Positions 1-11,607 are shown, counted from the stretch's first letter. The stretch: 64,000 nucleotides of DNA from Rhodococcus sp. IEGM 1379 (GCF_030056815.1 NZ_JASHKR010000012.1:1-64000), one strand, 5' to 3'. Translations and numbers: made by a program. Notes: generated by a model from the sequence alone, not told the origin.

Positions 1-62
1 CTCCTAGGTTGAACGGTGCGGTCTTCATGACCGCACGCAGCCCGTACCGCCCGCATCCCAAC

Positions 63-98
63 AAAAAACCCCGCTAGGATGATTTCTCACCTGCGGGG
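63..98 (-). terminator. intrinsic terminator/attenuator
   Basis: On the minus strand a GC-rich stem (CCCCGC at 69-74 pairing with GCGGGG at 93-98, extended by AGG/CCT with a one-base bulge) is followed by six T (68-63). This is a canonical Rho-independent terminator, upstream of the ribosome-binding site at the window edge rather than after a gene. Confidence 0.8.
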
Positions 99-310
99 TC
101 CGATGTCGACCGATCAAATAAACTCCAGCTCACGCCAAAACCTATCTCCTCGACTGAACGAGGAACCTGACGAAGAATGAATCCTTCAATATCAGGTGAC
201 CGGGACCACTGAACTGCAGTTTTACCTGCCGCGCAGAGGTGGGAGTCGGACTCCACTTGCTGCCCCCGAACAATTCGGAGGCGGTCGTTGCAACAAGAGT
301 AGCAGGCCAT
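74..310 (-). CDS. possible leader ORF (78 aa) ending at the terminator
   Basis: An ATG-initiated frame of 78 codons runs through the leader and stops with TAG at 76-74, in the loop of the intrinsic terminator, so the downstream arm of the hairpin follows directly after the stop codon. A ribosome finishing this frame would cover the hairpin, an arrangement that can couple translation to antitermination. There is no clear ribosome-binding site, the peptide is Cys- and Arg-rich with no recognisable domain, and it could be a chance frame in a high-GC leader. Confidence 0.25.
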   Translation of the reverse strand: MACYSCCNDRLRIVRGQQVESDSHLCAAGKTAVQWSRSPDIEGFILRQVPRSVEEIGFGVSWSLFDRSTSDPAGEKSS

Positions 311-388
311 CGGCGATCAAACTAATCGCCTCTGAGCAAGAGCAGGCCCGATTGAAGTACTCGCCGCGATGATGGAATCCTTGCAGAC

Positions 389-754
389 ATGAGTGAGAAC
401 TTCGATGTAGATCAGAACACCGACGCGAACCCTGACGTCCGCGAACTCTCCGAGGTTCCCGCAGTCGAGGTCATCAGCCGCGCCGCAGTGATGTTGATGA
501 GCTCCGCAGCAGAAAAGCTCGGACTTTCCGACGCAGATCCGTCATCCAGCCCGTACCTGGACTTGGACGAGGCACGACGCGTCATCACTGCACTGGCAGG
601 CTTGGTCACAGCTTCTGTCGAGTACCTGGGCCCCCACGCCGGCCCTATCCGCGAAGGCCTGCAGGCACTGCAGCGCGCCTTCCGTGAAGCGTCGTTGCAC
701 CCGGACGAGCCGGGCAAGGGCCCCGGCGAGAAGTTCACCGGACCGGTGTACTGA
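389..754 (+). CDS. DUF1844 family protein
   Basis: This 121-aa protein of unknown function matches the DUF1844 pattern: an acidic N-terminus, a helical segment with VEVISRAAVMLMSSAAEKLGL (residues about 26-46), a DLDEARRVITALAGL helix and a Pro/Gly-rich C-terminus ending KFTGPVY. It is probably cytosolic. The ATG at 389 is the only sensible start; the ribosome-binding site is weak. It is divergent from the leader at 1-310 and 19 bp ahead of the next gene, with which it is probably co-transcribed. Family placement is from sequence pattern; function is not known. Confidence 0.85.
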   Translation: MSENFDVDQNTDANPDVRELSEVPAVEVISRAAVMLMSSAAEKLGLSDADPSSSPYLDLDEARRVITALAGLVTASVEYLGPHAGPIREGLQALQRAFREASLHPDEPGKGPGEKFTGPVY

Positions 755-773
755 GCCGGAAACGAGATAACAC

Positions 774-1193
774 ATGGCAACCGCAAACAAGACTCAGCCG
801 TCGAACGACGACGTCGCTGCCTTCGTCGAGCGTGTTGCCGATCCGGTCAAACGCGCCGACAGCGTGGAGTTGATCTCCATGCTGTCGGCAGCGACCGGCG
901 AACCTGCCGTTCTCTGGGGCACCAGCATCATCGGATTCGGCGCTCGCCACTACAAATATGCAAGTGGCCACGAAGGCGACACCGCGCTGATCGGATTCTC
1001 CCCCAGATCCACCGCCCTGACGCTGTATCTGTCCTTGAACTTCGACGATTACACCGACACCCTCGAACGTCTGGGCAAACACAAAGTAGGCAAAGGATGC
1101 CTCTACATCAAGCGGCTCAGCGATGTAGACCGCGCGGTATTGACCGAGCTCATCACGGCATCCGTTTCAGCAGCGCAGAGCATGAGCACCTGA
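774..1193 (+). CDS. DUF1801 domain protein
   Basis: This 139-aa protein has the DUF1801 signature: an N-terminal helix followed by R-x-D-S-V-E-L-I-S-M, a PAVLWGTSIIGFG segment (residues about 43-55), then FSPRSTALTLYLSL and a C-terminal GCLYIKRLSDVD. The family is frataxin-like in fold and has been linked to iron handling in some bacteria, but its role here is unproven. It follows the DUF1844 gene closely and is convergent with the next gene on the other strand. Confidence 0.85.
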   Translation: MATANKTQPSNDDVAAFVERVADPVKRADSVELISMLSAATGEPAVLWGTSIIGFGARHYKYASGHEGDTALIGFSPRSTALTLYLSLNFDDYTDTLERLGKHKVGKGCLYIKRLSDVDRAVLTELITASVSAAQSMST

Positions 1194-1215
1194 ATCACCT
1201 ACGTCTGCGACAGGC

Positions 1216-2079
1216 TCACTGTTTCAAAGCTGCGGCGATCCGGCGCCACTGCTCACGGGGATATGTCTGCGGGTCGGAATCGAGCACTTGTAAGCACACG
1301 TGGTCTGCGCCGGCATCCAAATGCTCATGCACCCTGCGAAGAATTGTCTCCTCGTCGCCCCAGACAATGATCGCGTCGAAGAGTCGATCGCTGACCGAGT
1401 CCAGGTCTTCTCGAGCGAATCCCGACCGCAACAGGTTGTTGGCGTAGTTGGGCAGCAACAGGTAGTTGCGTAGCCATTCTGTTCCGATGGCGCGTGCCTG
1501 GTCGGCGTCGGTAGTCAGGATCGCAGTCTGCTCCGGAAGCAACAACGGACCGTCACCGAGCGCGGCTCTGGCCTGGGCGGTAAAGGCTGGCGTGACCAGG
1601 TACGGATGCGACCCGTTGGCGCGGGTTGCGGATAGGTGCAGCATCTTCGGACCCAATGCAGCGAGCACTCGGGCCTGTACCGGAACCGGCTGCTCGGTAG
1701 CATCGAGCGCATCGAGGTACGCCTGTGTCGCAGCGAGTGGCTTCTTGTAACGGCCTGGTTCGCCAGCGTCGACGAGAGGTGCGTGACTCACGCCGATGCC
1801 GAGGATGAGGCGATCACCGTACTCGGCGACACATTCGTGGTAACTCCGGGCTACATCCGCCGGCTCGTGCATCCAGAGGTTGAGAATGCCGGTTGCCACC
1901 ACTACACGTTCGGTCACGTGCAAGAGGTTTTCGACGGCATCAAAAACCTTCCCTCCGACATCGGGTATCCACAGCGCCGAGTATCCCAACTCCTCGAGTT
2001 CGGCAGCCGCCTCGGCGGACTCGACAAAATCGCCGTAGCGCAGTTGCGAACTCCAAATACCTACACCTGCGAGTTTCAT
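1216..2079 (-). CDS. LLM-class F420-dependent oxidoreductase
   Basis: A luciferase-like monooxygenase fold protein of 287 aa, of the actinobacterial F420-dependent subfamily with a TIGR03620-like pattern. It shows GYSALWIPD near residue 33, VVVATGILNLW near 60, and RLILGIGVSH near 90, all typical of the TIM-barrel flavin/F420 site. Such enzymes carry out hydride transfer to varied substrates; the substrate cannot be read here. GTG at 2082 and ATG at 2079 are adjacent starts; GGGAG about 7 nt upstream favours the ATG. It stands alone, convergent with the DUF1801 gene. Confidence 0.85.
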   Translation of the reverse strand: MKLAGVGIWSSQLRYGDFVESAEAAAELEELGYSALWIPDVGGKVFDAVENLLHVTERVVVATGILNLWMHEPADVARSYHECVAEYGDRLILGIGVSHAPLVDAGEPGRYKKPLAATQAYLDALDATEQPVPVQARVLAALGPKMLHLSATRANGSHPYLVTPAFTAQARAALGDGPLLLPEQTAILTTDADQARAIGTEWLRNYLLLPNYANNLLRSGFAREDLDSVSDRLFDAIIVWGDEETILRRVHEHLDAGADHVCLQVLDSDPQTYPREQWRRIAAALKQ

Positions 2080-2310
2080 CACTCACTCCCCGTTCCGACG
2101 CCCCGCGGCGTCGTCAGTGTGACCGTTCCTTGGTGTGCACGCTAACTGATTCAGGCCGGGAAAATGTCCATCCGACGTACCGAGTTCACCACGAGCCTGC
2201 CCAGCCGACCGCCCCCAACAATGACCAGACATGTCTCCCCACGTGCGCCAAAAGTACCGGTGCGCGCATGCAATTGCCCGACTCGCTGATTCGTCGGTCC
2301 AATCCGAACC

Positions 2311-3015
2311 TCAACCGAGTTCAGCGGCAGATCTTGCGGCATCCGGAGGCTGCCCGAAAGCTGATGACTCCCGAGCCACGAACTTCTGGCTGGTCAGAGT
2401 CGCCGTCCGGATCCGATCAAGCCGGAACCACCGCACCGCATCCCTAGCGCGGCACCAACCGATGAGAAACCACCGACCATGGGTCTGGGCAAGCAGATGC
2501 GGTTCGACCGCGCGCCTCGACTCGGCACCGTCACCGTCGACGTACTGCAGCGACACCACGAACTTATGTTCCAACGCCTGCTCGACGACCCGTCGATTCG
2601 AGCCGGAATCGGCCGAAACACTCTCGTCATTTCGGATCCAAACTCTGCCGCTGAGCTCCTCGACGCGTGCCCGACTGTCTGGATCCATGACGTCCAACAA
2701 CTTGGCCAGCGCCGCACGTCCGTCATTGGCGAACGGCGCATCGCCAACTGCAGTCAGAGCCAGCGCGATTGAAACTGCTTGCGGAACAGTGAAATTCACC
2801 GGAGGCAGAGTCACGCGGCCGATCAGTCGATATCCACCGCCAGGTCCCGATCGACCCTCGATAGCCGCGCCCGACTGCATCAGAATCTCGACATCGCGCT
2901 TGACGGTGCGGGAGGTGACACCGAACTGCTCCGCTAATCGCGACGCACTGCTTCCCCTGTCGCCACGACGACGTAACTCCTCGAGAAGTGCATGCAATCT
3001 GGCCGCCCGATTCAC
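2311..3015 (-). CDS. YafY-family HTH/WYL transcriptional regulator
   Basis: An N-terminal winged helix-turn-helix (ARLHALLEELRRR..., with SRLAEQFGVTSRTVKRDVE as the recognition region) is followed by a C-terminal WYL ligand-sensing domain (VEPHLLAQTHGRWFLIGW, then AVRWFRLDRI). The strict WYL tripeptide is WFL here. The frame also opens with TTG at 3045; GTG at 3015 is preferred because it puts the HTH at the very N-terminus as in the family, but this is a judgement. The gene diverges from the alpha/beta hydrolase at 3102 and probably controls it and itself through the palindrome at 3048-3079. Confidence 0.85.
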   Translation of the reverse strand: MNRAARLHALLEELRRRGDRGSSASRLAEQFGVTSRTVKRDVEILMQSGAAIEGRSGPGGGYRLIGRVTLPPVNFTVPQAVSIALALTAVGDAPFANDGRAALAKLLDVMDPDSRARVEELSGRVWIRNDESVSADSGSNRRVVEQALEHKFVVSLQYVDGDGAESRRAVEPHLLAQTHGRWFLIGWCRARDAVRWFRLDRIRTATLTSQKFVARESSAFGQPPDAARSAAELG

Positions 3016-3047
3016 GTTGTCGATTGTCTCAAACTTCTTTATCAAAG

Positions 3048-3079
3048 GGTGACAAAATCAGTGACACGCAGTTGTCACC
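3048..3079. promoter_or_regulatory. candidate operator of the WYL regulator
   Basis: The divergent intergenic region holds three copies of a TGACA half-site: GGTGACA at 3048-3054, GTGACA at 3061-3066 and its inverse TGTCACC at 3073-3079. The last two form a palindrome GTGACA-N6-TGTCAC, and the outer two form GGTGACA-N18-TGTCACC. Position between a regulator and a divergent enzyme gene supports an operator; binding is inferred. Confidence 0.5.
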
Positions 3080-3101
3080 GATCTCGTTGCAGAGTGAGTT
3101 C

Positions 3102-3809
3102 ATGAAAACTCACATCGTTCTCGTTCCCGGATTCTGGCTCGGCAGTTGGGCCTGGGATGCAGTCCTCCCCCACCTCGAGCGCACCGACATCCGAGTAACG
3201 GCACTGACACTGCCCGGCCTCGAAGCTGTGCATTCTCCGCGCACATCGGTGACCCTCGACAGCCACGTGCAGACGGTTGTCGACGCCGTCTCGGAGTCCG
3301 ACGAGCGAACTATGCTCGTCGTGCATAGTGGCACGGGTCCGGTTGGCTACGCCGCTACCGACCGTCTGCCTGATCGCATCGCCCGCATCGTCTACGTCGA
3401 CAGCGGCCCCATCCCTGACGGCACAGCATTACGACCCGACCTCACCGACGATATTGTCGAACTTCCTCTTCCGTCGTGGGCAGAATTGGAAGCCGACGGG
3501 AGCAGCCTCGAAGGACTGAACGAGCCTGCATTAGCTGCGTTTCGCAGTAGAGCCGTTCCTGAACCTGCGGGCCCCGCCCGTGACCAGATCACGCTGACCG
3601 ATCCTCGACGCTACGACGTCCCTACGACAGTGATCTGCAGCAGCTTTCCCTCCGACGTCATTGCCCAGATGGCGGATGGCGGATTTCCACTCGCCGTCGA
3701 ATTGACGAAGCTCCCGGTGACGTATGTCGATCTTCCGACCGGTCACTGGCCGATGTGGTCACGTCCGAAAGAATTGGCTGAAGCAATTCTCGATGCCGTG
3801 GATGTGTAG
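3102..3809 (+). CDS. alpha/beta hydrolase (esterase EstC-like)
   Basis: This 235-aa alpha/beta hydrolase begins with the oxyanion-loop strand HIVLVPGFWLGSWAW (residues 4-18). The nucleophile elbow is VHSGTG with Ser76, and the catalytic His is probably His215 in TGHWPMWSRP. Length and motifs fit small cytosolic esterases or carboxylesterase-like enzymes; substrate unknown. The frame extends upstream to 2988, but ATG 3102 is chosen because homologous domains start at this strand and the upstream part runs through the operator into the regulator gene. It ends just ahead of a bidirectional hairpin. Confidence 0.85.
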   Translation: MKTHIVLVPGFWLGSWAWDAVLPHLERTDIRVTALTLPGLEAVHSPRTSVTLDSHVQTVVDAVSESDERTMLVVHSGTGPVGYAATDRLPDRIARIVYVDSGPIPDGTALRPDLTDDIVELPLPSWAELEADGSSLEGLNEPALAAFRSRAVPEPAGPARDQITLTDPRRYDVPTTVICSSFPSDVIAQMADGGFPLAVELTKLPVTYVDLPTGHWPMWSRPKELAEAILDAVDV

Positions 3810-3823
3810 AACCTCGAGAAAGC

Positions 3824-3861
3824 AGTGATGCCGGGTCGGAAAATTCCGACCCGGCATCACT
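3824..3861. terminator. bidirectional hairpin terminator
   Basis: A perfect 18-bp inverted repeat (AGTGATGCCGGGTCGGAA with its complement, 2-nt loop) lies between the convergent hydrolase and uvrA genes. No strong T-run follows on either side, so efficiency is uncertain, but position and stem strength suggest termination of both transcripts. Confidence 0.7.
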
Positions 3862-3874
3862 GATTACCAACTAC

Positions 3875-6856
<2,982 letters not shown>

Positions 6857-7008
6857 TCATCTGGGGATGTCCCACCAGTGAAGTCCCGAGCAACCAACCG
6901 AAGCGAGTCCTCGAACCAGGCCATGTTAAGCCGAGCCACCGACACGTTTCCGTCTCCAGTGTGAACCCAGCGTTCTACCTGCTCCTATTCGAAGGTAGCG
7001 TGCCTTTC

Positions 7009-7695
7009 ATGACGAATCTGCCCATCGTGATCGACAACTCCTACACCGGTCAGCTCTCCCCCGATTCTGCGCCTCAACGCCGCACTCTCGACGGCGCAAC
7101 CATCACAAAGATGTCTGTCGGCCCCATGGACAACAACACCTACCTCGTGGTCTGTTCCGCTACCGGGAAGTCAGTGCTGATCGACGCGGCCAACGAAGCC
7201 GAGAAGATCGTTGCGTTGATCGAGCAGGAGGCACCAGTCTTCGATTCCATCGTCACCACCCATCAGCACGGCGATCACTGGTTGGCTCTGAAGGACGTCC
7301 ACGCCGCAACCCAGGTTCCGACGGCGGCGCATCCCCTCGACGCCGGAGTACTCCCAGTTACACCGGATGTACTCCTCGGGGACGGTGACACGGTGACCGT
7401 CGGCAATCTGGCTCTCGACGTCATCCATCTGTCCGGCCACACCCCCGGATCGATCGCGCTCGCGCTGACCGAACCTTCCGGCCAGGTTCACATCTTCACC
7501 GGAGACTCACTCTTCCCCGGAGGAGTTGGGAAGACACCCGACCCCGAGAAATTCACCTCACTGCTCGACGACGTCGAAACAAAGCTCTTCGGGCGCTACG
7601 ACGACACCGCTATCGTCTACCCCGGCCACGGCAAAGACACGACTCTCGGCGTCGAGCGTCCGCACCTACCGGAGTGGCGCGCACGCGGTTGGTGA
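7009..7695 (+). CDS. metallo-beta-lactamase fold hydrolase (glyoxalase II-like)
   Basis: A 228-aa MBL-fold protein with the metal motif HQHGDH (His85, His87, Asp89, His90), the later ligand in LSGHTPGS, the bridging Asp in FTGDSLFPGG and the final His in YPGHGKDT. Pattern and size match hydroxyacylglutathione-hydrolase-like enzymes. An MBL gene divergent from uvrA is, from memory, conserved in mycobacteria (the Rv1637c position). The frame opens with GTG at 6961, but ATG 7009 is preferred because it removes a 16-residue tail and has GAAGG upstream. Substrate unknown; actinomycetes use mycothiol rather than glutathione, so a thiol-ester role is only an inference. Confidence 0.88.
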   Translation: MTNLPIVIDNSYTGQLSPDSAPQRRTLDGATITKMSVGPMDNNTYLVVCSATGKSVLIDAANEAEKIVALIEQEAPVFDSIVTTHQHGDHWLALKDVHAATQVPTAAHPLDAGVLPVTPDVLLGDGDTVTVGNLALDVIHLSGHTPGSIALALTEPSGQVHIFTGDSLFPGGVGKTPDPEKFTSLLDDVETKLFGRYDDTAIVYPGHGKDTTLGVERPHLPEWRARGW

Positions 7696-7699
7696 CGAT

Positions 7700-9132
7700 C
7701 TACTTCAGTTTGAGAGTGAGCACGTTCTCGGAACTACCCATGAACGTGTCGAACTCCGCCAGCGTAGTGACGAGCGGAGTTCCCGCATAAGTGACTGTCA
7801 GTGCGGCGAGGTCCCCGAGCACCTGTTCGGGGACCTCGGTCCAGAAACCGCACTGCAATCGTTCCAATGCCGGCAGAACGTTGGTCGTGAAGTCGGTCCG
7901 ATACTCGGCAGAGATCGTTTCGAGCTGTTTCAACTCCTCGAAGGTCTGATTCTTGATCACCTCGGTTTGGTCCAGCAACAGACCGTAGGCCAAATCCCAT
8001 TTCTCTTGGTCATCCCGTGCTGTGACTGCGAGACGCACTCCTTGAACCATCATCGTGGCCCCGAACTGACCGACAAGCCCGCCGATCATCGCACCGGCAG
8101 CGGGGACGGGAATTACGGTCAGACCAACCATGCTGCAAGCCCACAAAGCTGTTGTCCGCGCAACTGATTCAGTGGCTACCAATGCCGCTTCTCCCGGATC
8201 CAATTTTGCGGTCGCCCACCCGTGCCCGGCACCCGCGACCGACCAGGCTCCGCGCATGAGTGCAAATGGAAGCGAACTGTGCGCCAACGCGCCGCTGACA
8301 CCACTGCCACCGTCGACCAAGGCCTGCTTGCTGCATACCGAGCGAAATAGACTGCGCTCCAATGGCTATCACTGCAGCGGATACTCCAGCCTTCGTGGCG
8401 TGAGCGGCTACCTCGGCCCCGGGCACGCCGGCGAAAGATCCACTGCGCACACGTGCCAACGCAATCTCGACTACCGCAGAGACCACCGCCGCGGTGACGG
8501 CGGCACCAGCCACGTGGTCACTCGAAGACATGACATTGCTGCTGCGGAAGCTCGAGGTTTCCGAGCCGGTGGGAAATTTCCTCCACAATGTCTCTCTGCC
8601 CCAAAGGATTAGGCCAACTGCTCCCTGCCGGTTTTGATCACCTCGGTTGCCACCGCCCACGATGCAACCTCTGCAATCGACGGCGTCGAAGAGCGCTTGG
8701 ATTTCGTCGTAGGTCAACGGTCCCCGGTGCGGGTCGCCTTCGTAGTCGGTGACGTGAACGATGGTGTTCCATTCGTGCAATACCTGCGAGGGTGCGACGC
8801 CGAATCGTTCGAGGCATTCCGTGGTCCAGCCGTAGCCGGTGCACCTCCAGCCAGTCGAGCAGTCGGCCGAGGTCGAGCACCTCGTCGGAGTCCTTGACCC
8901 GAGACGGTATCGATCGCAGGACTTTGCCCTTGTTCCGGACAGCGATCCGGCCGTCGATCACCGTGCATTCGTAGCCGTCGTGCCCGACGATCGGTGTCCA
9001 TGTCGAAGTCCCGTCGTCTGCCGAGCCTCTCTCGACCAACGCATGCTCTGCCAACTCGCTGTTCCTACCCGTAAACGGCTGCGACCATCGAAATTTACCA
9101 GCCTGCAACTCATCAGCTAATTCTCGGAAGGA
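7700..9132 (-). pseudogene. frameshifted hypothetical gene
   Basis: Three coding-like frames follow each other on the minus strand and join into one protein: about 9132-8845 (ends LLDWLEVH), 8845-8345 (starts GYGWTTECLERFGV, includes an Ala/Gly-rich hydrophobic helix) and 8345-7700 (further hydrophobic segments, ends NVLTLKLK). Each junction needs removal of one base, near 8845 and near 8340. The first part has GYECTVIDGRIAVRNKGK followed by LRSIPSRVKD, which resembles the start of DUF4132-like proteins, but I am not sure of the family. Upstream the frame is closed by TAA at 9135. Either a decaying gene or two sequencing errors; the neighbouring remnants favour decay. Confidence 0.65.
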
Positions 9133-9530
9133 TTATTGCAGAGGCCTACGACGCACACGAGGAGAAATCGATCGAGACGGAACCGAATGCGATCCGCCGT
9201 ACACCCGAAACGGCACTGTCAGGTTATTTGAAACATGTAGCAGCGCAGTTGGTTCCGGACAGGCTGCCATGGGACACCGCTGGAATAGTCACCTTTCAGG
9301 CCAGGACTGTCGTCGTTGCCGTGATCTCGATCTAAATTATGAAGCGGTCGCTCATATCGTGGCGCCATTCGGCGGCGGTCAACGGGTATCGGCGCGTGCA
9401 TGACGAAAGCGCCTCCCGTAGTGGAAGAATCGAGATTCTGACGTCATCACATACGGAAAGACACTTTCAGTGTAATCAACTCACACGTTCGCAGCCGGAT
9501 CTGCGGCGTTCGACGAACGCAATCTCGTCA
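9133..9530. other. non-coding or decayed stretch
   Basis: No frame of convincing length or codon pattern is present. Short open frames exist on both strands but lack ribosome-binding sites and recognisable sequence. The stretch lies between a frameshifted gene and a transposase remnant and is probably debris of the same decay. Confidence 0.5.
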
Positions 9531-9534
9531 CGGA

Positions 9535-9976
9535 AACTGCCGGCGAAGTTTCCGCCGGTCGGGACGGCGGGAAGCGAACGACCGGCGTGAAACGCCACAT
9601 CGCAATGAACGTGACCGCTCTGTCAATGACAGTCGTGGTGACCGCGGCCTCGATTCAGGATCGTGACGCCGGGCACCGACTGCTCGCCGAACTGCGCAGG
9701 AATGTTCTCCACGATCCAACTGGTGTTGGCGGATAGCGGCTACTCGGGACGCCTTCTCGACGGGGCAAAAAGTGTTCTGGCCCTGCAGATCGACATCATC
9801 AAACGCACACCCGGTAGTACCGGATTCCCCGTCAAGCCCGAGTTTGGGCGGTAGAACAGACCTTCACTTGGCTCAACAAATATCGCCGCGGCGTCTACGA
9901 CTACGAGGCCAAGCCCGAATACCACGAAGCGATGGTTCTCATCGCCACCATGACCAGTCGACTCGCCCGAACCTGA
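9535..9976 (+). mobile_element. IS5-family transposase remnant (C-terminal part, two frameshifts)
   Basis: Frame 2 reads DGGKRTTGVKRHIAMNV then VVVTAASIQDRDAGHRLLAEL up to about 9720; frame 3 continues with LVLADSGYSGRLLDGA to TAG at 9852; frame 2 resumes with AVEQTFTWLNKYRRGVYDYE and ends at TGA 9974-9976. This is the order of motifs in IS5/IS1031-type DDE transposases: the GRKRH-like stretch, VTAASVQDRD, the second catalytic Asp in ADSGY, and the C-terminal Glu region VEQTF-WL-RYRR. The N-terminal third and clear terminal inverted repeats are missing, so it is dead. Confidence 0.75.
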
Positions 9977-9986
9977 CCGTTCTCAA

Positions 9987-10381
9987 TCACACTCTCAGAC
10001 CTTCAACCGCTTTGACCCCGACCTTGCGAAGCTCGACATCAACACCCGTCAACTCGCGCACAGCATCGACCGTGGGCAAGTCGTCCATCTCGACGTTCTG
10101 AAGTCGGGAGAAAACTTCCGCAAAGGGATCCAGAAAGCCGCTGAAGGCACGGGCATAGCCGCATCCCAAGCAGTCTGCGCATTCGTAGAGCGGGCCTCCG
10201 CATCTTCGCGCTGACCCTCCAGTCGCACGAAAGTCTCTTTGTTTCGGTCTGCCACTTTCTTGGCACCCCAGAGCGGCACAATCCGCGCCGTCGACGACCC
10301 CCATTCACCTGGCCTGCATCGTAACCGTTGCTGGCAACCAAGAATGGGAACCGAGCAATGCCGCGATAGATTATCGACCAC
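9987..10381 (-). pseudogene. truncated, frameshifted hypothetical gene
   Basis: Two minus-strand frames join into one coding-like protein: LWGAKKVADRNKETFVRLEG then QREDAEARSTNAQTAWDAA (from about 10310 to 10150), followed in another frame by ARAFSGFLDPFAEVFSRLQN and DLPTVDAVRELTGVDVELRK down to 9987. The second frame ends abruptly at the edge of the transposase remnant. I read this as the N-terminal part of a gene cut by the insertion. I do not recognise a function. Codon pattern and the smooth join of the two halves are the only evidence. Confidence 0.5.
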
Positions 10382-10392
10382 TGCTCGGTTCC
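10347..10392. repeat. 11-bp inverted repeat
   Basis: GGAACCGAGCA (10347-10357) is perfectly inverted at 10382-10392, with a smaller nested repeat CGATA/TATCG in the loop. It lies downstream of the minus-strand glycosidase gene and at the 5' side of the truncated gene, and may be a terminator without a T-run. Confidence 0.5.
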
Positions 10393-10437
10393 GAGTGTTC
10401 GAACGCTAACTGCGACTCCGGCCGACTATGCCGTTGG

Positions 10438-11607
10438 TCAGGCGCACGCGTCGGCCGCTTTTTTCACCACAGCCAGAGCAGGTTTCGGGCGGTAATTAAT
10501 CGTCATCAAACCAAAATTCTGTTCCTTGTCGGAAGTATTGATTCCGCGGTCGCGCATGCTGTAAACAAATAGGCGCTCAATATACCCGAGCGCTTTCGCC
10601 TGGGAGAACCCGTCGGCGATGATTGTCGCTTGCAACTGATCACTGACAGCGGTGTGACTCGATCCGGTAGGTGCACCGAATTCTGTCGCCCAGATCTTCT
10701 TTCCACCGTCACCGTTACGCACCATGGTGTCCCGCATCAGGCGCACGCGATAGAAAGTGTTCCAATTCGCAGTAGACGCATCCGAAGGCAGATCCGGCCA
10801 GCTGTACGGATGTATTCCGAACACATCGAACGACGATTTGGCGCCGGCAGCATACAGACTGTTCAAGTACGTCACCGGAGATATATCGGATCCGTTGTCC
10901 AGCGCCGGCGACAACCCTCCACTGATGATCTTCGCGCCCGGTTGGACTGCCCGGATGCTCGCGGACACTGCTTTCAGCATCGACGCGTAGATATTCGCGT
11001 TCGGCTTGGGCAAGAAGAACTGCGTCAGGTTCGGCTCGTTCCAAATCTCCCACGAGCCTATGCTCGTCGAATAGCGTTGCGCGGCTTGCTGTGCGAACAG
11101 TGCAAACACATTGATGTCGGCCGGATAGCCGTGAGTATTTGCCGCACCGGCGACACGCGCCCATTGCGGCGTGTAGGCAACGACGCCCAGAATGTTCAAG
11201 CCGTGAGCGCGAGCACGTTCCACGACCTGATCAGTAACGTCCCAGTGCTGCTGCCCCTTGATGTTCTCGATTGCGGACCAGTCGATATCGAAACGCACCC
11301 AGGATGTGCCGGCATCTTTCATTGCAGCCAATTCTGTATCGAGCTCTGCGCGCGGAAGCGTATTGAGAGGTCCTCCGGCGGCAATACCGACGCCGCTGGA
11401 GATACAGGTAGGTGGCGTGGGAGGGGACTCACCTGGTGGCGCGGATGGCGGCGCAACTGGCGGAAAAATGGGCAATTCGGAATCAAGTGAACCACCGGCC
11501 GTAAGTGACGTAACAGCCGATACGAGGGCGATCGCAAGAGTTGATTTAATGAGACTCACACCAATCACCATAGTCACAGTTCGATAACGAGGCACGCGAT
11601 GGGGCAT
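10438..11607 (-). CDS. secreted glycoside hydrolase (clan A, GH39/GH5-like)
   Basis: A 389-aa exported protein: basic N-terminus, hydrophobic segment (residues about 13-36), a Pro-rich linker (47-66, PPVAPPSAPP) and a TIM-barrel domain. Acid/base Glu191 is in EIWNEPN and the likely nucleophile Glu309 is in WATEFGAPTG, the spacing of clan GH-A retaining enzymes. It probably attacks a polysaccharide or glycoconjugate outside the membrane; substrate unknown. The frame opens with TTG at 11622; ATG 11607 is used, and ATG 11571 is also possible. No strong ribosome-binding site helps choose. It borders the decayed patch. Confidence 0.8.
   Translation of the reverse strand: MPHRVPRYRTVTMVIGVSLIKSTLAIALVSAVTSLTAGGSLDSELPIFPPVAPPSAPPGESPPTPPTCISSGVGIAAGGPLNTLPRAELDTELAAMKDAGTSWVRFDIDWSAIENIKGQQHWDVTDQVVERARAHGLNILGVVAYTPQWARVAGAANTHGYPADINVFALFAQQAAQRYSTSIGSWEIWNEPNLTQFFLPKPNANIYASMLKAVSASIRAVQPGAKIISGGLSPALDNGSDISPVTYLNSLYAAGAKSSFDVFGIHPYSWPDLPSDASTANWNTFYRVRLMRDTMVRNGDGGKKIWATEFGAPTGSSHTAVSDQLQATIIADGFSQAKALGYIERLFVYSMRDRGINTSDKEQNFGLMTINYRPKPALAVVKKAADACA

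Larger units (their letters stand above)
1..310 (-). promoter_or_regulatory. 5' leader of an off-window minus-strand gene (probably infC) with attenuator
   Basis: Read on the minus strand, this stretch ends at bases 5-1 with AGGAG, a Shine-Dalgarno whose start codon must lie just outside the window. It contains a perfect 8-bp stem (16-23 with 29-36, loop TTCAT) and, upstream of it, an intrinsic terminator (63-98). A terminator followed by a further hairpin and a ribosome-binding site is what a transcription-attenuated leader looks like. The gene beyond the edge is inferred to be infC-rpmI-rplT because DUF1844 genes commonly sit divergently beside infC in actinobacteria; the sequence itself does not show it. 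Confidence 0.55.

Noticed and set aside
6857-7008. LexA/SOS box upstream of uvrA (and at 19580-19650 upstream of uvrB)
   Set aside because: The nearest matches to TCGAAC-N4-GTTCGA have wrong spacing or at least four mismatches.
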